A stretch of DNA of 64,000 nucleotides from contig NZ_QCYJ01000130.1 of assembly GCF_003123685.1 (NCBI RefSeq), forward strand, positions 1 to 64,000. Reading direction: 5' to 3'. A model generated the notes under the pieces. That model was not told the DNA's origin. It did no database searches and saw only the letters and a program-made list of their open reading frames with translations. Below are positions 24,415-31,568 of this stretch, piece by piece. The position numbers were made by a program, and so were the translations under genes. This DNA is from Nocardia aurea (GTDB taxonomy: Bacteria; Actinomycetota; Actinomycetes; Mycobacteriales; Mycobacteriaceae). How positions within the stretch are numbered: position 1 is the stretch's first letter; each line of letters starts with the position of its first letter.

Positions 24415-24789
24415 ATGTCTACACCCGAGACGTCGAACAGCCGGGAAATCACCCTGGCCATCAAACTCGACCCCGCCCGCCACGCCCAACTCACCTGGAT
24501 CGCCGAACTGCGCGGCACCAGTCTCAAGGCCGAATCGTTCAAAGCGGTCGACGCCTACATCGAGGCAGCCAAACAAGATCCCGAGCTGATCGCCAAGGCC
24601 ACCGCCGCCCGAGAAGAAATCGAACGGCAGGCCAGGCAGCGGCAGGAAGCTATCGCCAACCTGTTTACCGCCCCCACAACGCCACCGCCCGTCCAGGAGG
24701 ACGAACCAGCGGTAGCGGAGGAGGCGCCGCAGGCCGAGGCCGGGACATCGCGTCCACGTTCACGGCGTGGACAGCAGGCCAGCGAGTAG
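24415..24789 (+). CDS. Ribbon-helix-helix-like DNA-binding protein (relaxosome accessory candidate)
   Basis: 124 residues; AGGAGGAG precedes the ATG at 24415. The beta strand EITLAIKLDPARHAQLTWIAELRGTSLKAESFKAVDAYIEAA fits a ribbon-helix-helix (residues 9-52). A charged helical stretch with Gln/Arg and a Pro/Glu-rich C terminus follow. RHH proteins commonly act as TraY/MobC-type accessory factors at oriT. The large hairpin 41 bp downstream is a plausible target. The identity is inferred from the N-terminal pattern only. Confidence 0.7.
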   Translation: MSTPETSNSREITLAIKLDPARHAQLTWIAELRGTSLKAESFKAVDAYIEAAKQDPELIAKATAAREEIERQARQRQEAIANLFTAPTTPPPVQEDEPAVAEEAPQAEAGTSRPRSRRGQQASE

Positions 24790-24829
24790 AGGACCGGATG
24801 GAGCAGCACGCTCACCACTTCCGGTGAGA

Positions 24830-24879
24830 GGCCGGTCGGACAGCAACGGGATGCCTCTCGCATCCCTGTCCGACCGGCC
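24830..24879. repeat. Two-tier perfect hairpin (oriT or terminator candidate)
   Basis: Outer arms of 14 bp (GGCCGGTCGGACAG at 24830-24843 and its complement at 24866-24879) enclose inner 7-bp arms GGGATGC (24848-24854) and GCATCCC (24860-24866). The hairpin lies between the RHH gene and the broken ardA. Relaxase origins often sit beside the accessory-protein gene; termination is the alternative, but there is no U-tract. Confidence 0.6.
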
Positions 24880-24890
24880 AACACTCAACC

Positions 24891-24906
24891 GTAACCGAAA
24901 GGAGGT
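24891..24906 (+). repeat. Repeated translation leader, copy 1
   Basis: CGTAACCGAAAGGAGG directly precedes the ardA start and recurs exactly at 25856-25871 before another gene of the module. It includes the Shine-Dalgarno sequence. Confidence 0.6.
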
Positions 24907-24910
24907 GGTC

Positions 24911-25283
24911 ATGAATGAATATTCTCCGCAACACTTTTCATCCGAAGAACAACCCGACGCAGCGCCCCCGGAGCGCGAACAGGGGCCACGAAACCGAACC
25001 GCCGTTGCACCTACGTATCTACGTCACCTGCGGCCTCCCGCTACGTGCCGACACTTCCACCGAGGTGCACAGCTGGATCGCTTCACTGCCGCCTACAAGG
25101 GCCACTACGTCAGCGTCGGCGCCTATGCCCGCCACCTGTTGGAGGCACTCAGGCGGGCCGTGCCCACTGGAGCAGTTCACGTCTGTCGACTATGCGGCAA
25201 TCTGACCGGGCATGGTGGGTGAATACGAGATCACTGCCTATCCCGCCGAGGGCAGTGGTGTCTGGATATTCGATACCCAATAG
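24911..25283 (+). pseudogene. ardA: Broken ArdA-type antirestriction gene
   Basis: A perfect ribosome site precedes the ATG at 24911, but the reading frame is broken. The ArdA-like N-terminal RIYV motif (LHLRIYVTCG) is in one frame. The internal block LDRFTAAYKGHYVSVGAYARHLLEALRRA is in a second. The C-terminal block PLEQFTSVDYAAI, then MVGEYEITAYPAEGSGVWIFDTQ, is back in the first frame and interrupted by a TGA. Together these follow the ArdA order (F-x-x-AY-x-G-x-Y, YVDY, terminal VWIFD). ArdA is a DNA mimic that inhibits type I restriction during conjugative entry. The protein is shorter than usual (about 125 codons against about 170), so internal deletion plus frameshifts are likely. Confidence 0.65.
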
Positions 25284-25346
25284 CTAAATCAAGCATATTC
25301 ATTTTAAATGGTATTGTTTTATTTCTTTTAATAATTGCCTTTACGC

Positions 25347-25364
25347 AACAATGGAGCTATTGTT
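25347..25364. promoter_or_regulatory. Inverted repeat AACAAT-N6-ATTGTT upstream of XRE gene
   Basis: A perfect 6-bp dyad in a markedly AT-rich 112-bp promoter region, 32 bp before the XRE gene start. It is a likely autoregulatory operator. Confidence 0.45.
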
Positions 25365-25395
25365 TCTTTAGGGGAAATTATAAGAAGAAACGACA

Positions 25396-25821
25396 ATGCA
25401 CACATCCCGAAACGTGACAGCCTTGAAATTAGCGGAAGCTATCGAGGTGCGACGCAAAGAGCTACATATAACACGGGCAACAATAGCGGAACGATCGGGA
25501 TTGAGTCGGTCGACCATCACCCGCATCGGGCAAGGGGTTTTCGCCCAGCCGACACCAGAGAGCCTGCGCGCTATCGCGAAAGCGATCGAGATGCCCTATG
25601 GCGAACTGTTCGCCATTGCAGGTTGGATACCCTCGATCTCCACCCGCCGCGACCCGCACGTGCACATCTCCTACCACGACATACCCGAGCAAGCGATCCA
25701 GGAGATCGAAGCCGCCGTCGATGCTGTCGCCGCCCGACATGGAATGTGCTTCCGACCAGACTGCGCTTCCGGCCATCATCAGCACACCGTCCTGCCGCCG
25801 GACGACTTCATCCCTGAATAA
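25396..25821 (+). CDS. XRE-family regulator of the integration module
   Basis: 141 residues from an ATG at 25396. The HTH spans residues 10-65: LAEAIEVRRKELHITRATIAERSGLSRSTITRIGQG. A downstream segment contains HVHISYHDIPEQAIQEIEAAVDAVAARHG, and the C terminus contains C-x5-C and HH pairs (GMCFRPDCASGHHQHT) that could bind a metal ion. It is preceded by an AT-rich promoter with a dyad and followed by the integration genes, suggesting a lysogeny-like control switch. Confidence 0.8.
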   Translation: MHTSRNVTALKLAEAIEVRRKELHITRATIAERSGLSRSTITRIGQGVFAQPTPESLRAIAKAIEMPYGELFAIAGWIPSISTRRDPHVHISYHDIPEQAIQEIEAAVDAVAARHGMCFRPDCASGHHQHTVLPPDDFIPE

Positions 25822-25855
25822 AAACTCTATAAAAGAAAATAGACCCAACCGATGA

Positions 25856-25871
25856 CGTAACCGAAAGGAGG
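25856..25871 (+). repeat. Repeated translation leader, copy 2
   Basis: Exact second copy of CGTAACCGAAAGGAGG (see 24891-24906), seven bases before... the AGGAGG core precedes the ATG at 25880 by nine bases. Confidence 0.6.
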
Positions 25872-25879
25872 CTTCTCCC

Positions 25880-26323
25880 ATGCAAGGAAAGAGACACCGA
25901 TCAAACACAAAGCAAAGCGCCGAGCTGCCGGTATTCGAACCCGCTGTGCAGTTCTTGTCCGTCGCCGCACCGACAGCGGCGGATCGGGCAGCAGGCGGCG
26001 GTGAGCCCATCAAGATCAGCGTGCAGCGCGAATCCGGGCGCCGTGGTGCGCTGCAACGCGGAGTCGGCATCGTCAAAGAATTCACCGAGATCGGCGCACA
26101 GAAAAGTCTGCGCACACGTCCCGTCTTGCGCCGGTTGCTGGCCTACCTGAACTCCCATCCTGATATCCGCTACATCATCTATACCGGCACCTGCCACTAC
26201 GCCCGGAGCTCACCGCTTGTCGAAGTCCTCTCCCGCCACTTCCAACGGCTCGGCGTCGGCGTGCTCGTCTCCGAATCTGATACTCAGCCCGACAAGCTTC
26301 GGCTATGGGAGAGCGTCCGATGA
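25880..26323 (+). CDS. Serine-recombinase-like protein lacking the catalytic N terminus
   Basis: 147 residues; AAAGGAGG precedes the ATG. Residues 62-140 (VGIVKEFTEIGAQKSLRTR, then PVLRRLLAYLNSHPDIRYIIYTG, then VLSRHFQRLGVGVLV) align with the second half of the resolvase domain of the large serine recombinase at 28257 (AEIVEEFVEPGQSAKTIDKRP, IIRKLLRYLAEHPEVTYVIVY). The first half, including the catalytic R-x-S motif, is replaced by an unrelated Pro/Ala-rich leader, and no recombinase or zinc-ribbon domain follows. It cannot be a recombinase; a regulator that pairs with the true enzyme is possible. The gene overlaps the xis-like gene by 4 bases. Confidence 0.72.
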   Translation: MQGKRHRSNTKQSAELPVFEPAVQFLSVAAPTAADRAAGGGEPIKISVQRESGRRGALQRGVGIVKEFTEIGAQKSLRTRPVLRRLLAYLNSHPDIRYIIYTGTCHYARSSPLVEVLSRHFQRLGVGVLVSESDTQPDKLRLWESVR

Positions 26324-26658
26324 CACGGCCTACCAACCAACCGGCAGCGCTACCGGAGGAGACCAAGACCGCGCTCCGCACGCTCGGAACACTCGCGCTC
26401 AGGCTGGCCGACGGTGCAGGTACTGACCTGGATTGGTATCGCACCCATCTGGAAGGCGTTCCTCGCATCGATGGGCCGTCGACACTACTGACGATCCCCG
26501 AAGCCTGCACACGGCTGCGGCTGAGCCGCTGGGGCCTCTACCAACTGATCAACAATCGAGAACTAGCGACGGTGAAGATCGGACGTCGACGGTTTGTACC
26601 GCTCACCGAGGTACAGCGCTTCGTTGACGAACTGACCGTCGTCGGAGGCCGATCATGA
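26320..26658 (+). CDS. xis: Excisionase-like helix-turn-helix protein
   Basis: 112 residues from the ATG at 26320, overlapping the previous stop (ATGA). The C-terminal MerR-type winged helix is clear: TLLTIPEACTRLRLSRWGLYQLINNRELATVKIGRRRFVPLTEVQRFVDEL (residues 60-108), as in Xis proteins of actinobacterial integrative elements. It overlaps the integrase start by 4 bases. It would bend DNA at att sites to favour excision. The gene symbol is given by position and fold only. Confidence 0.82.
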   Translation: MTRPTNQPAALPEETKTALRTLGTLALRLADGAGTDLDWYRTHLEGVPRIDGPSTLLTIPEACTRLRLSRWGLYQLINNRELATVKIGRRRFVPLTEVQRFVDELTVVGGRS

Positions 26659-28247
26659 GCGGACGTAACACTAACGGGGAAGGCAGTGTCTACAAGCGCA
26701 AGGATGGCCGCTGGGAAGGTGCCGCATATCTAGGAACTGTCAATGGAACAGTTCGTCGGTTACGAGTGTACGGAAAAACTAGAAAAGAAGCGCATGGGAA
26801 GTTGACCGTTCGATTGGCTGACGCAGAGCGGGGCATCCCTGTCCCAGAGCGATCGTGGACTGTCGGGAATTATCTCGACTATTGGATAAGAGACGTTGCA
26901 CCTAGCAACCGCCGACCGAAGACGCTGGAACAGTACGAGTCAATTATTCGGCTATACCTCAAGCCGCTACTCGCTTCATACCCGCTTGACCGCCTCAGCG
27001 CGGCTACCCTGCAACAGATACTCAATTACCAACTAGCAGAGGGGCACTCACTTCGGACGGTTAGAGCCATACGCACCGTGCTCAGTGCCGCCCTCACACG
27101 CGCTATGCGTGAGGAACTCGTGACCCGAAACGTCGCCCGGCTGGTTGAATTAGAGAAGGAACAGCGAGGGGATATCACCCCATGGACAGCCGAGGAAACT
27201 GGCTCCTTCCTCCGCTTTGTCGAATCGCACCCGCTGTATCCAGCCTTCCTGATGCTGGCGATTTATGGCCTACGACGCGGCGAAGTTCTAGGACTACGCT
27301 GGCAAGACATCGACTGGCAACGGAGTCAAATTCATATTCGTCAACAGCTACAGCAGATTGGCAACAATCTCGAAGTCGGCCCGGTCAAGACTAACTCCGG
27401 CAGACGTGACTTACCACTTATTCCGCTGGTACGCGACGTTCTGAGGCGGTATCAGATACGAAATGTGGTTGAACTTGATTACCAATACATCGACGCAATA
27501 GAGGGAATACCCGCCGAAGCGGAGGTATTGGACGAGCATACTCGGCAAGGTGGCATTACAGGGCACGTCGTACGACGTTCGCGTGAAGATGACATGGCAG
27601 GAATTATCTTGCGTGGCAAGAATAATTCGCCGCTATGGCCACGAAATTTTGTGCGCACTTTTCATCTACTGACGAAACAGGCCGGACTACGTCGAATCAA
27701 GCTGCATTGGCTTCGCCACGGTACAGCGACACTCTTGAAAAATTCCGGGGTTCCTGACCGGGATGCTCAGCTCATCATGGGCCACGCTCACATATCCACG
27801 ACTCAACTGCTCTACCAGCACGCTAGCAGTGAGATGCAAAAGTCAGGGCTTGACCTGATCGGTCGGACGTTGCTGGGTGCGGGCGTTCGTTCCCGTAGCC
27901 GTCAGGGTCAACCGTCAAGCATGACAATCGTTGCGGTTGATACAACGATTTCTGAGCCAAAGAAAAAAGTCGACCTCTATTCTAGTCGACTTCTTTCCAT
28001 GGAGGGACCAGTGGGGCTTGAACCCACGACACCCTGCTTAAAAGTAATACCGAAGCTAGTGAGAGACCCACTGCTCACCTCTGTAATTCAACAACTGCGG
28101 ACACGTACACGCGTTCACGTGATCGGCTCCGTTGCCGTCAACTTAGCCGTCAATCCCGGCAGGCCGAATTTAGTTGTCTGGGAATGGATTCCACTGCGCA
28201 CCGCGCTTACGCCAATTGTTATTCCATACCTCGACCATCGCTCGTAG
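26655..28247 (+). CDS. int: Tyrosine integrase with aberrant C-terminal tail
   Basis: 530 residues. The SAM-like core-binding domain spans about 60-150 and the catalytic domain about 170-395: Arg in YGLRRGEVLGLRW (about 204), HWLRHG (about 351), GHAHISTTQLLYQH with the nucleophilic Tyr near 388. Typical members end around residue 410. Here the frame runs on for about 120 more residues, reading through a hairpin (27967-27992) and a 3' tRNA fragment, which explains the spurious peptide GLEPTTPCLK. The catalytic motifs appear intact. It is coupled to xis-like. The att site sits at its 3' end, as expected for such integrases, but no full tRNA is next to it. Confidence 0.9.
   Translation: MSGRNTNGEGSVYKRKDGRWEGAAYLGTVNGTVRRLRVYGKTRKEAHGKLTVRLADAERGIPVPERSWTVGNYLDYWIRDVAPSNRRPKTLEQYESIIRLYLKPLLASYPLDRLSAATLQQILNYQLAEGHSLRTVRAIRTVLSAALTRAMREELVTRNVARLVELEKEQRGDITPWTAEETGSFLRFVESHPLYPAFLMLAIYGLRRGEVLGLRWQDIDWQRSQIHIRQQLQQIGNNLEVGPVKTNSGRRDLPLIPLVRDVLRRYQIRNVVELDYQYIDAIEGIPAEAEVLDEHTRQGGITGHVVRRSREDDMAGIILRGKNNSPLWPRNFVRTFHLLTKQAGLRRIKLHWLRHGTATLLKNSGVPDRDAQLIMGHAHISTTQLLYQHASSEMQKSGLDLIGRTLLGAGVRSRSRQGQPSSMTIVAVDTTISEPKKKVDLYSSRLLSMEGPVGLEPTTPCLKVIPKLVRDPLLTSVIQQLRTRTRVHVIGSVAVNLAVNPGRPNLVVWEWIPLRTALTPIVIPYLDHRS
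27967..27992. terminator. Hairpin at the end of the integrase catalytic domain
   Basis: AAGTCGAC (27967-27974) pairs with GTCGACTT (27985-27992) across a 10-nt loop, followed by CTTTCC. It may terminate int transcription or be an integrase arm site next to the attachment core. Confidence 0.4.
28000..28044 (-). other. attP-like 3' tRNA fragment of the tyrosine integrase
   Basis: On the minus strand this reads as a tRNA 3' part: anticodon loop CTTTTAA, stem GCAGG, variable loop GTGTC, a perfect T-arm GTGGG-TTCAAGC-CCCAC, acceptor strand TGGTCCC and a terminal CCA. The anticodon would be TTT (Lys), but this is tentative. The sequence on the 5' side (28045-28110) does not form a D-arm or acceptor partner, so no complete tRNA exists here. 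In an integrated element the int-proximal copy should be attached to a full tRNA; its absence indicates an unrecombined attP. Confidence 0.65.
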
Positions 28248-28256
28248 GAGGTACAC

Positions 28257-29990
28257 ATGACCAAACGCCATGTCCGTGGCCCAGCCGCCTTGCCAGGGAA
28301 AGCCGTTCTGCTCCTTCGCGTGTCCACCAAGCGGCAGCTGGAAACTGCCGTCGATATCGACCCCGATGGCTTGTCTATCTTCACCCAGCGTGAATGGTGT
28401 CAGAAGAAGGCCGCCTCGATGAACGCCGAGATCGTTGAGGAGTTTGTCGAGCCCGGCCAGTCCGCCAAGACGATCGACAAGCGACCGATCATACGAAAGC
28501 TGCTGCGTTATCTGGCCGAGCACCCAGAAGTCACCTACGTGATCGTCTACATGCGGTCGCGTGCGTTCCGCAATCGGTTCGACGCCGCCATCATCGAAAC
28601 CCAGCTCAAGGCGATGGATGTTCGGCTGATCAGCGCGAAAGAAGACTTCGGCGAAGGTCCACATGCCGAGGCGATGGAAGGCATGCTCGATGTCATGAAC
28701 GACCTGATGAACAAGCTGCAAGGCTTGGACATTCAGGAGAAGATGCGCACCAAGGCTGTCAACGGCGGCACCCTGGGATTCGCCAAGGTCGGGTACCTCA
28801 ACGTCCGCAAGGAATTCGACGGCAAGCTGATCAACACCGTGGCACAGGACGAACGCCGGGCGCCCCTGGTCCGTAAAGCCTTCCAGCTGTATGCCACCGG
28901 CCGGTACGGCCTGGAATTGTTGGAAGCTACCATGGCGGATCTTGGCCTCACTGCTCGCGCACGCGGAAAGATTCCTGAGCGGCCGGTGTCATTCCAGCTG
29001 TGGCACAGACTTCTTCAGAACCCGTACTACGCCGGTTGGATCGAGGTCGATGGTGCGCTGTACCCCGGACGGCATGAACCAATCGTCACCCAGGAACTGT
29101 TCGACCGCGTTCAAAACGTCATGAACCTCCGTAGCCGTCCCGGTCAACGTGATCGTGTCTTACAGCACTACCTCAAGGGCGGGCTGTTCTGCGACCGGTG
29201 CCAGTCGGCCGGACGAACTGCTCGTCTCATCTATACCGAGGCCACTGGCAGAAGCGGCAACCGCTACCAGTACTTCCTATGCCGCGGTCGCCAGGATCGT
29301 GAGTGTGATCTCCCGCACCTGTCTGCCGCAGTTGTCGAGCAGGCGATCATCGACCACTACGCCACGCTGCAACTACCGGCGGACTTCATCGTGAACGCAA
29401 CCTCGATGCTCGATGGAATCCTGGCTGACGAAACTGCCGGTGTACAAGAGATGCATGCCACGCTGCAACAGCGCCTCAAGGATTTGGAGAGCCAGGAAGA
29501 ACGACTCGTCGATCTGGCGGCGGACGACGCTATGCCGCGAGACAAGATCAAGGCGAAGCTCCGCCAGATCCAAACTTCCCGTGCCAGTATCCAGGAACAG
29601 TTGACGGCCACGACGGCCGAACTGTCGGTGGGTGTCGAGGTGCTGAAGCAGGCAGTAGGCCTGATCACGAATCCACGGCAGCTGTACGAAACCAGCGTCG
29701 ACAGTGTTCGGCGCCACCTGAACGAAGCCTTCTACGAACGGATGTATCTCGACGTCGATGGGGTCCGTTCCGATGAACTCAAACAACCGTTCGCCGATCT
29801 GCACCAGGCGCACGGCAGAGATACAAAAAGCGGCCCTACTCTCCCCAGCGACCCAAAGGTCACTGGTTCGAGTAAGACCGCTCTTGTGGAGCTAAGGGGA
29901 ATCGAACCCCTGACCTTCTCGATGCGAACGAGACGCGCTACCAACTGCGCTATAGCCCCGTGCGGATCCCTGGGGAACCGCGCTGGGTAA
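28257..29990 (+). CDS. Large serine recombinase (integrase)
   Basis: 577 residues; AGGAGG precedes the ATG by six bases. The resolvase domain has the catalytic serine in LLRVSTKRQ (S23), plus VYMRSRAFRNRFDA and a helical arm. The recombinase domain is around 165-290 (RAPLVRKAFQLYATGRYGLELLEATMADLGL ... RLLQNPYYAGWIEVDG). A zinc ribbon follows (GLFCDRCQSAGRTARLIYTEA ... FLCRGRQDRECDLPHLSA), then a long coiled coil (about 390-470). The last 50 residues are encoded by the tRNA-Ala terminator and the antisense of the tRNA itself, so the original C terminus probably ended near 29,820 and was altered by integration. This enzyme probably inserted the element beside tRNA-Ala. Confidence 0.9.
   Translation: MTKRHVRGPAALPGKAVLLLRVSTKRQLETAVDIDPDGLSIFTQREWCQKKAASMNAEIVEEFVEPGQSAKTIDKRPIIRKLLRYLAEHPEVTYVIVYMRSRAFRNRFDAAIIETQLKAMDVRLISAKEDFGEGPHAEAMEGMLDVMNDLMNKLQGLDIQEKMRTKAVNGGTLGFAKVGYLNVRKEFDGKLINTVAQDERRAPLVRKAFQLYATGRYGLELLEATMADLGLTARARGKIPERPVSFQLWHRLLQNPYYAGWIEVDGALYPGRHEPIVTQELFDRVQNVMNLRSRPGQRDRVLQHYLKGGLFCDRCQSAGRTARLIYTEATGRSGNRYQYFLCRGRQDRECDLPHLSAAVVEQAIIDHYATLQLPADFIVNATSMLDGILADETAGVQEMHATLQQRLKDLESQEERLVDLAADDAMPRDKIKAKLRQIQTSRASIQEQLTATTAELSVGVEVLKQAVGLITNPRQLYETSVDSVRRHLNEAFYERMYLDVDGVRSDELKQPFADLHQAHGRDTKSGPTLPSDPKVTGSSKTALVELRGIEPLTFSMRTRRATNCAIAPCGSLGNRAG
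29825..29882 (-). terminator. Terminator of tRNA-Ala, overlapping the recombinase 3' end
   Basis: Read leftward from the tRNA, arms AGCGG...TACTC pair with GAGTA...CCGCT, enclosing an inner stem CCAGTGACC / GGTCGCTGG, and end in TTTTT. This is a strong intrinsic terminator. Because it belongs functionally to the tRNA, it is either chromosomal or carried by the element to rebuild tRNA termination. Confidence 0.65.
29887..29959 (-). tRNA. tRNA-Ala (anticodon CGC)
   Basis: 73 nt forming a full cloverleaf. The acceptor is GGGGCTA/TAGCTCC, with discriminator A. The D-arm contains CAGTTGGTAG. The anticodon stem TCTCG/CGAGA carries loop TTCGCAT (CGC, reads GCG). The T-arm is AGGGG-TTCGATT-CCCCT. 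The 3' CCA is not encoded. A terminator follows directly. The gene marks the right boundary of the accessory region and is intact. Confidence 0.95.
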
Positions 29991-30044
29991 CTGTAGCAAA
30001 CGTTGCGGCCAGACTCCGAATCGGTGGGTTGACCTGCGAAAATG

Positions 30045-31268
30045 CTATGCGCCGGCGGCGCGGCGCATCTCGGCGGACCGGCCGCGGCGCAGGGCTCGGG
30101 CGACGGCGGGGTCGAAATGGTCGAGGTCGATGAAGGCGGGGTCCTCGTCGTCGGCTTCGAGCAGGACCGAGCGGCGGCGCAGGGCGCGTGCGGTCTCGCG
30201 GTCCATGTGACGGCGGAAATGTTGTTCGACGCGGACGGAGGCTTCGTCGGCTTCGGCATCGTCGTCGGAGTCGCGGCCGCGCAGCAGGCGGGCGGCGCGG
30301 CGACGGCGGATGTCCTCTTCCATGCGGACCTGCTTGCGCAGGTAGGCCAGATATCCGGCGAGGACGACAAGGGACAGGCCGCAGCCCCACCACAGTCGCT
30401 GATCGGAGACGATGCCGAACGCGCCGAAGAGCAGGGCGGCTAGGACGAGGCCGAGTACCGCGCGCTGGCGGAAGGTGTAGCGGGCGGCGCGGGCGATGGC
30501 ATCGGCTTCGGGGTCGTAGCCGCCGCGGCCGCGGCGCGACGGCACGAATTCCGTGTCTTCGGCGTCGTATTCGGTATCGTCGGCCCGATCCGTCGACCGG
30601 GCGGGCGGGATGCGCGCCGCGGACGGTTCGAGGTACTCGTCGGCCACGTCGTCATCATCGGCCGGTTCGTCGTGGTTCGCAGCGCTTCGGGCCGCGGTCT
30701 GCGCGATATCGTCCGAATCGGCATCCTCGGAATGCGTTTCGGTGTATCCGTCGTCGGTGATTTCGGCGAGTTCGGCGTCGGCGATGTCGTCGTCGGCGTA
30801 ATAGCGGTCGACGGAATCCCTGTCGCCCGAATCGTCGTCGGCCGAATCGTCGTCGATGAATTCGGCGTCCGTGATCTCGGTGTCGGCGATATCGGCGGCG
30901 AGTGGCGCGTCGACAGCGGCGGCGACGATGTCCGGCGGGTTGGCGCCCGCTTCGAGTTCGGGTACGTACCCCGACTCCTGGTCGGCCTCGGTGACTAGTT
31001 CGTCGGCCGGTGCATTCATCCGGTCCTCCGCATCATCGCTATGGGAAAGCTTTCTGTGCACTCGGGTCGGCCGATAGTCCGGGTCGCTGTCGTGACCGGC
31101 GGCCGGCCCTTTTCGTGGGCGCCGCTTGGAACCGCCGCGGTGCAGCACGCGGGTCGCCAGGGCAGCATCGGTGGTCTGCCGGATCCGTGGATGCCGGTCG
31201 GCGAGTATCGGGAACAGGACGAAGACCCAGAGCACGACCAGGCCGATCCACAGAATCGAATTCGGCAT
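30045..31268 (-). CDS. glpR: GlpR/SepX-type divisome membrane protein
   Basis: 407 residues. The N-terminal membrane helix and signature MPNSILWIGLVVLWVFVLFPILADRHPRIRQTTDAALATRVLHRG match the family known as Glp receptor (GlpR) or SepX in actinobacteria, which takes part in division and polar growth together with the MoeA-like protein Glp. Residues 60-245 are an extremely acidic low-complexity linker. Two further membrane helices lie near 268-312, followed by a basic cytoplasmic region. The nearby rimJ, glp and galU genes give the conserved neighbourhood. The acidic linker is longer than in many relatives. Confidence 0.85.
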   Translation of the reverse strand: MPNSILWIGLVVLWVFVLFPILADRHPRIRQTTDAALATRVLHRGGSKRRPRKGPAAGHDSDPDYRPTRVHRKLSHSDDAEDRMNAPADELVTEADQESGYVPELEAGANPPDIVAAAVDAPLAADIADTEITDAEFIDDDSADDDSGDRDSVDRYYADDDIADAELAEITDDGYTETHSEDADSDDIAQTAARSAANHDEPADDDDVADEYLEPSAARIPPARSTDRADDTEYDAEDTEFVPSRRGRGGYDPEADAIARAARYTFRQRAVLGLVLAALLFGAFGIVSDQRLWWGCGLSLVVLAGYLAYLRKQVRMEEDIRRRRAARLLRGRDSDDDAEADEASVRVEQHFRRHMDRETARALRRRSVLLEADDEDPAFIDLDHFDPAVARALRRGRSAEMRRAAGA

Positions 31269-31568
31269 CTCGCCTCAGCTACCTCCGTCCCCGCGTGAAT
31301 TGTCCATTCGGCCCGCGACTTTCCCGCACCGCGCCCCCGCTGCCGTGCGTTCGCTCGATGCAAAACGGACGGACCCGAGTCCGGTCGCCGGTCGCCTCGC
31401 AGGCTCCCTGCCGAAGATGCGGGACGCACCTCCGACGTCCGTAGGTTAATTCCGCGCAGCGGGACTTTCCGGCAGGCGCGCCGTGCACACAAGTCACACT
31501 GGTAACAAACTCCCCAACAATGCGGCACGTGTGAACGCGGCGGTTCGCCCTCATTTCCGATGCGATGA
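31269..31568. other. Non-coding gap between glpR and rimJ
   Basis: A 300-bp gap. No frame has a ribosome site with coherent product. It probably contains the glpR promoter; I see no distinctive repeat or operator. Confidence 0.4.

Larger units (their letters stand above)
1..29886. mobile_element. Integrative (probably conjugative) element, left end outside window
   Basis: The region holds IS elements, phage/plasmid-type regulators, Lsr2, defence-like genes, a TraD/HerA-like ATPase, a replication-relaxation protein, a broken ardA, xis-like and int genes and a large serine recombinase, and it stops at a tRNA-Ala gene. Right of that tRNA the order is ordinary core chromosome. Several stretches (about 7.1-9.5 and 12.6-16.4 kb) are visibly richer in A/T than the flanking core, as expected for transferred DNA. 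I found no second copy of the tRNA-Ala 3' end on the left, so the left junction is inferred to lie beyond position 1. The right junction lies somewhere between the end of the recombinase core (about 29,800) and the tRNA; its exact base is not decidable by eye. Confidence 0.75.

Noticed and set aside
28000..28044. A functional tRNA gene
   Set aside because: Only the 3' part is present; no D-arm or 5' acceptor strand can be formed from the adjacent bases.
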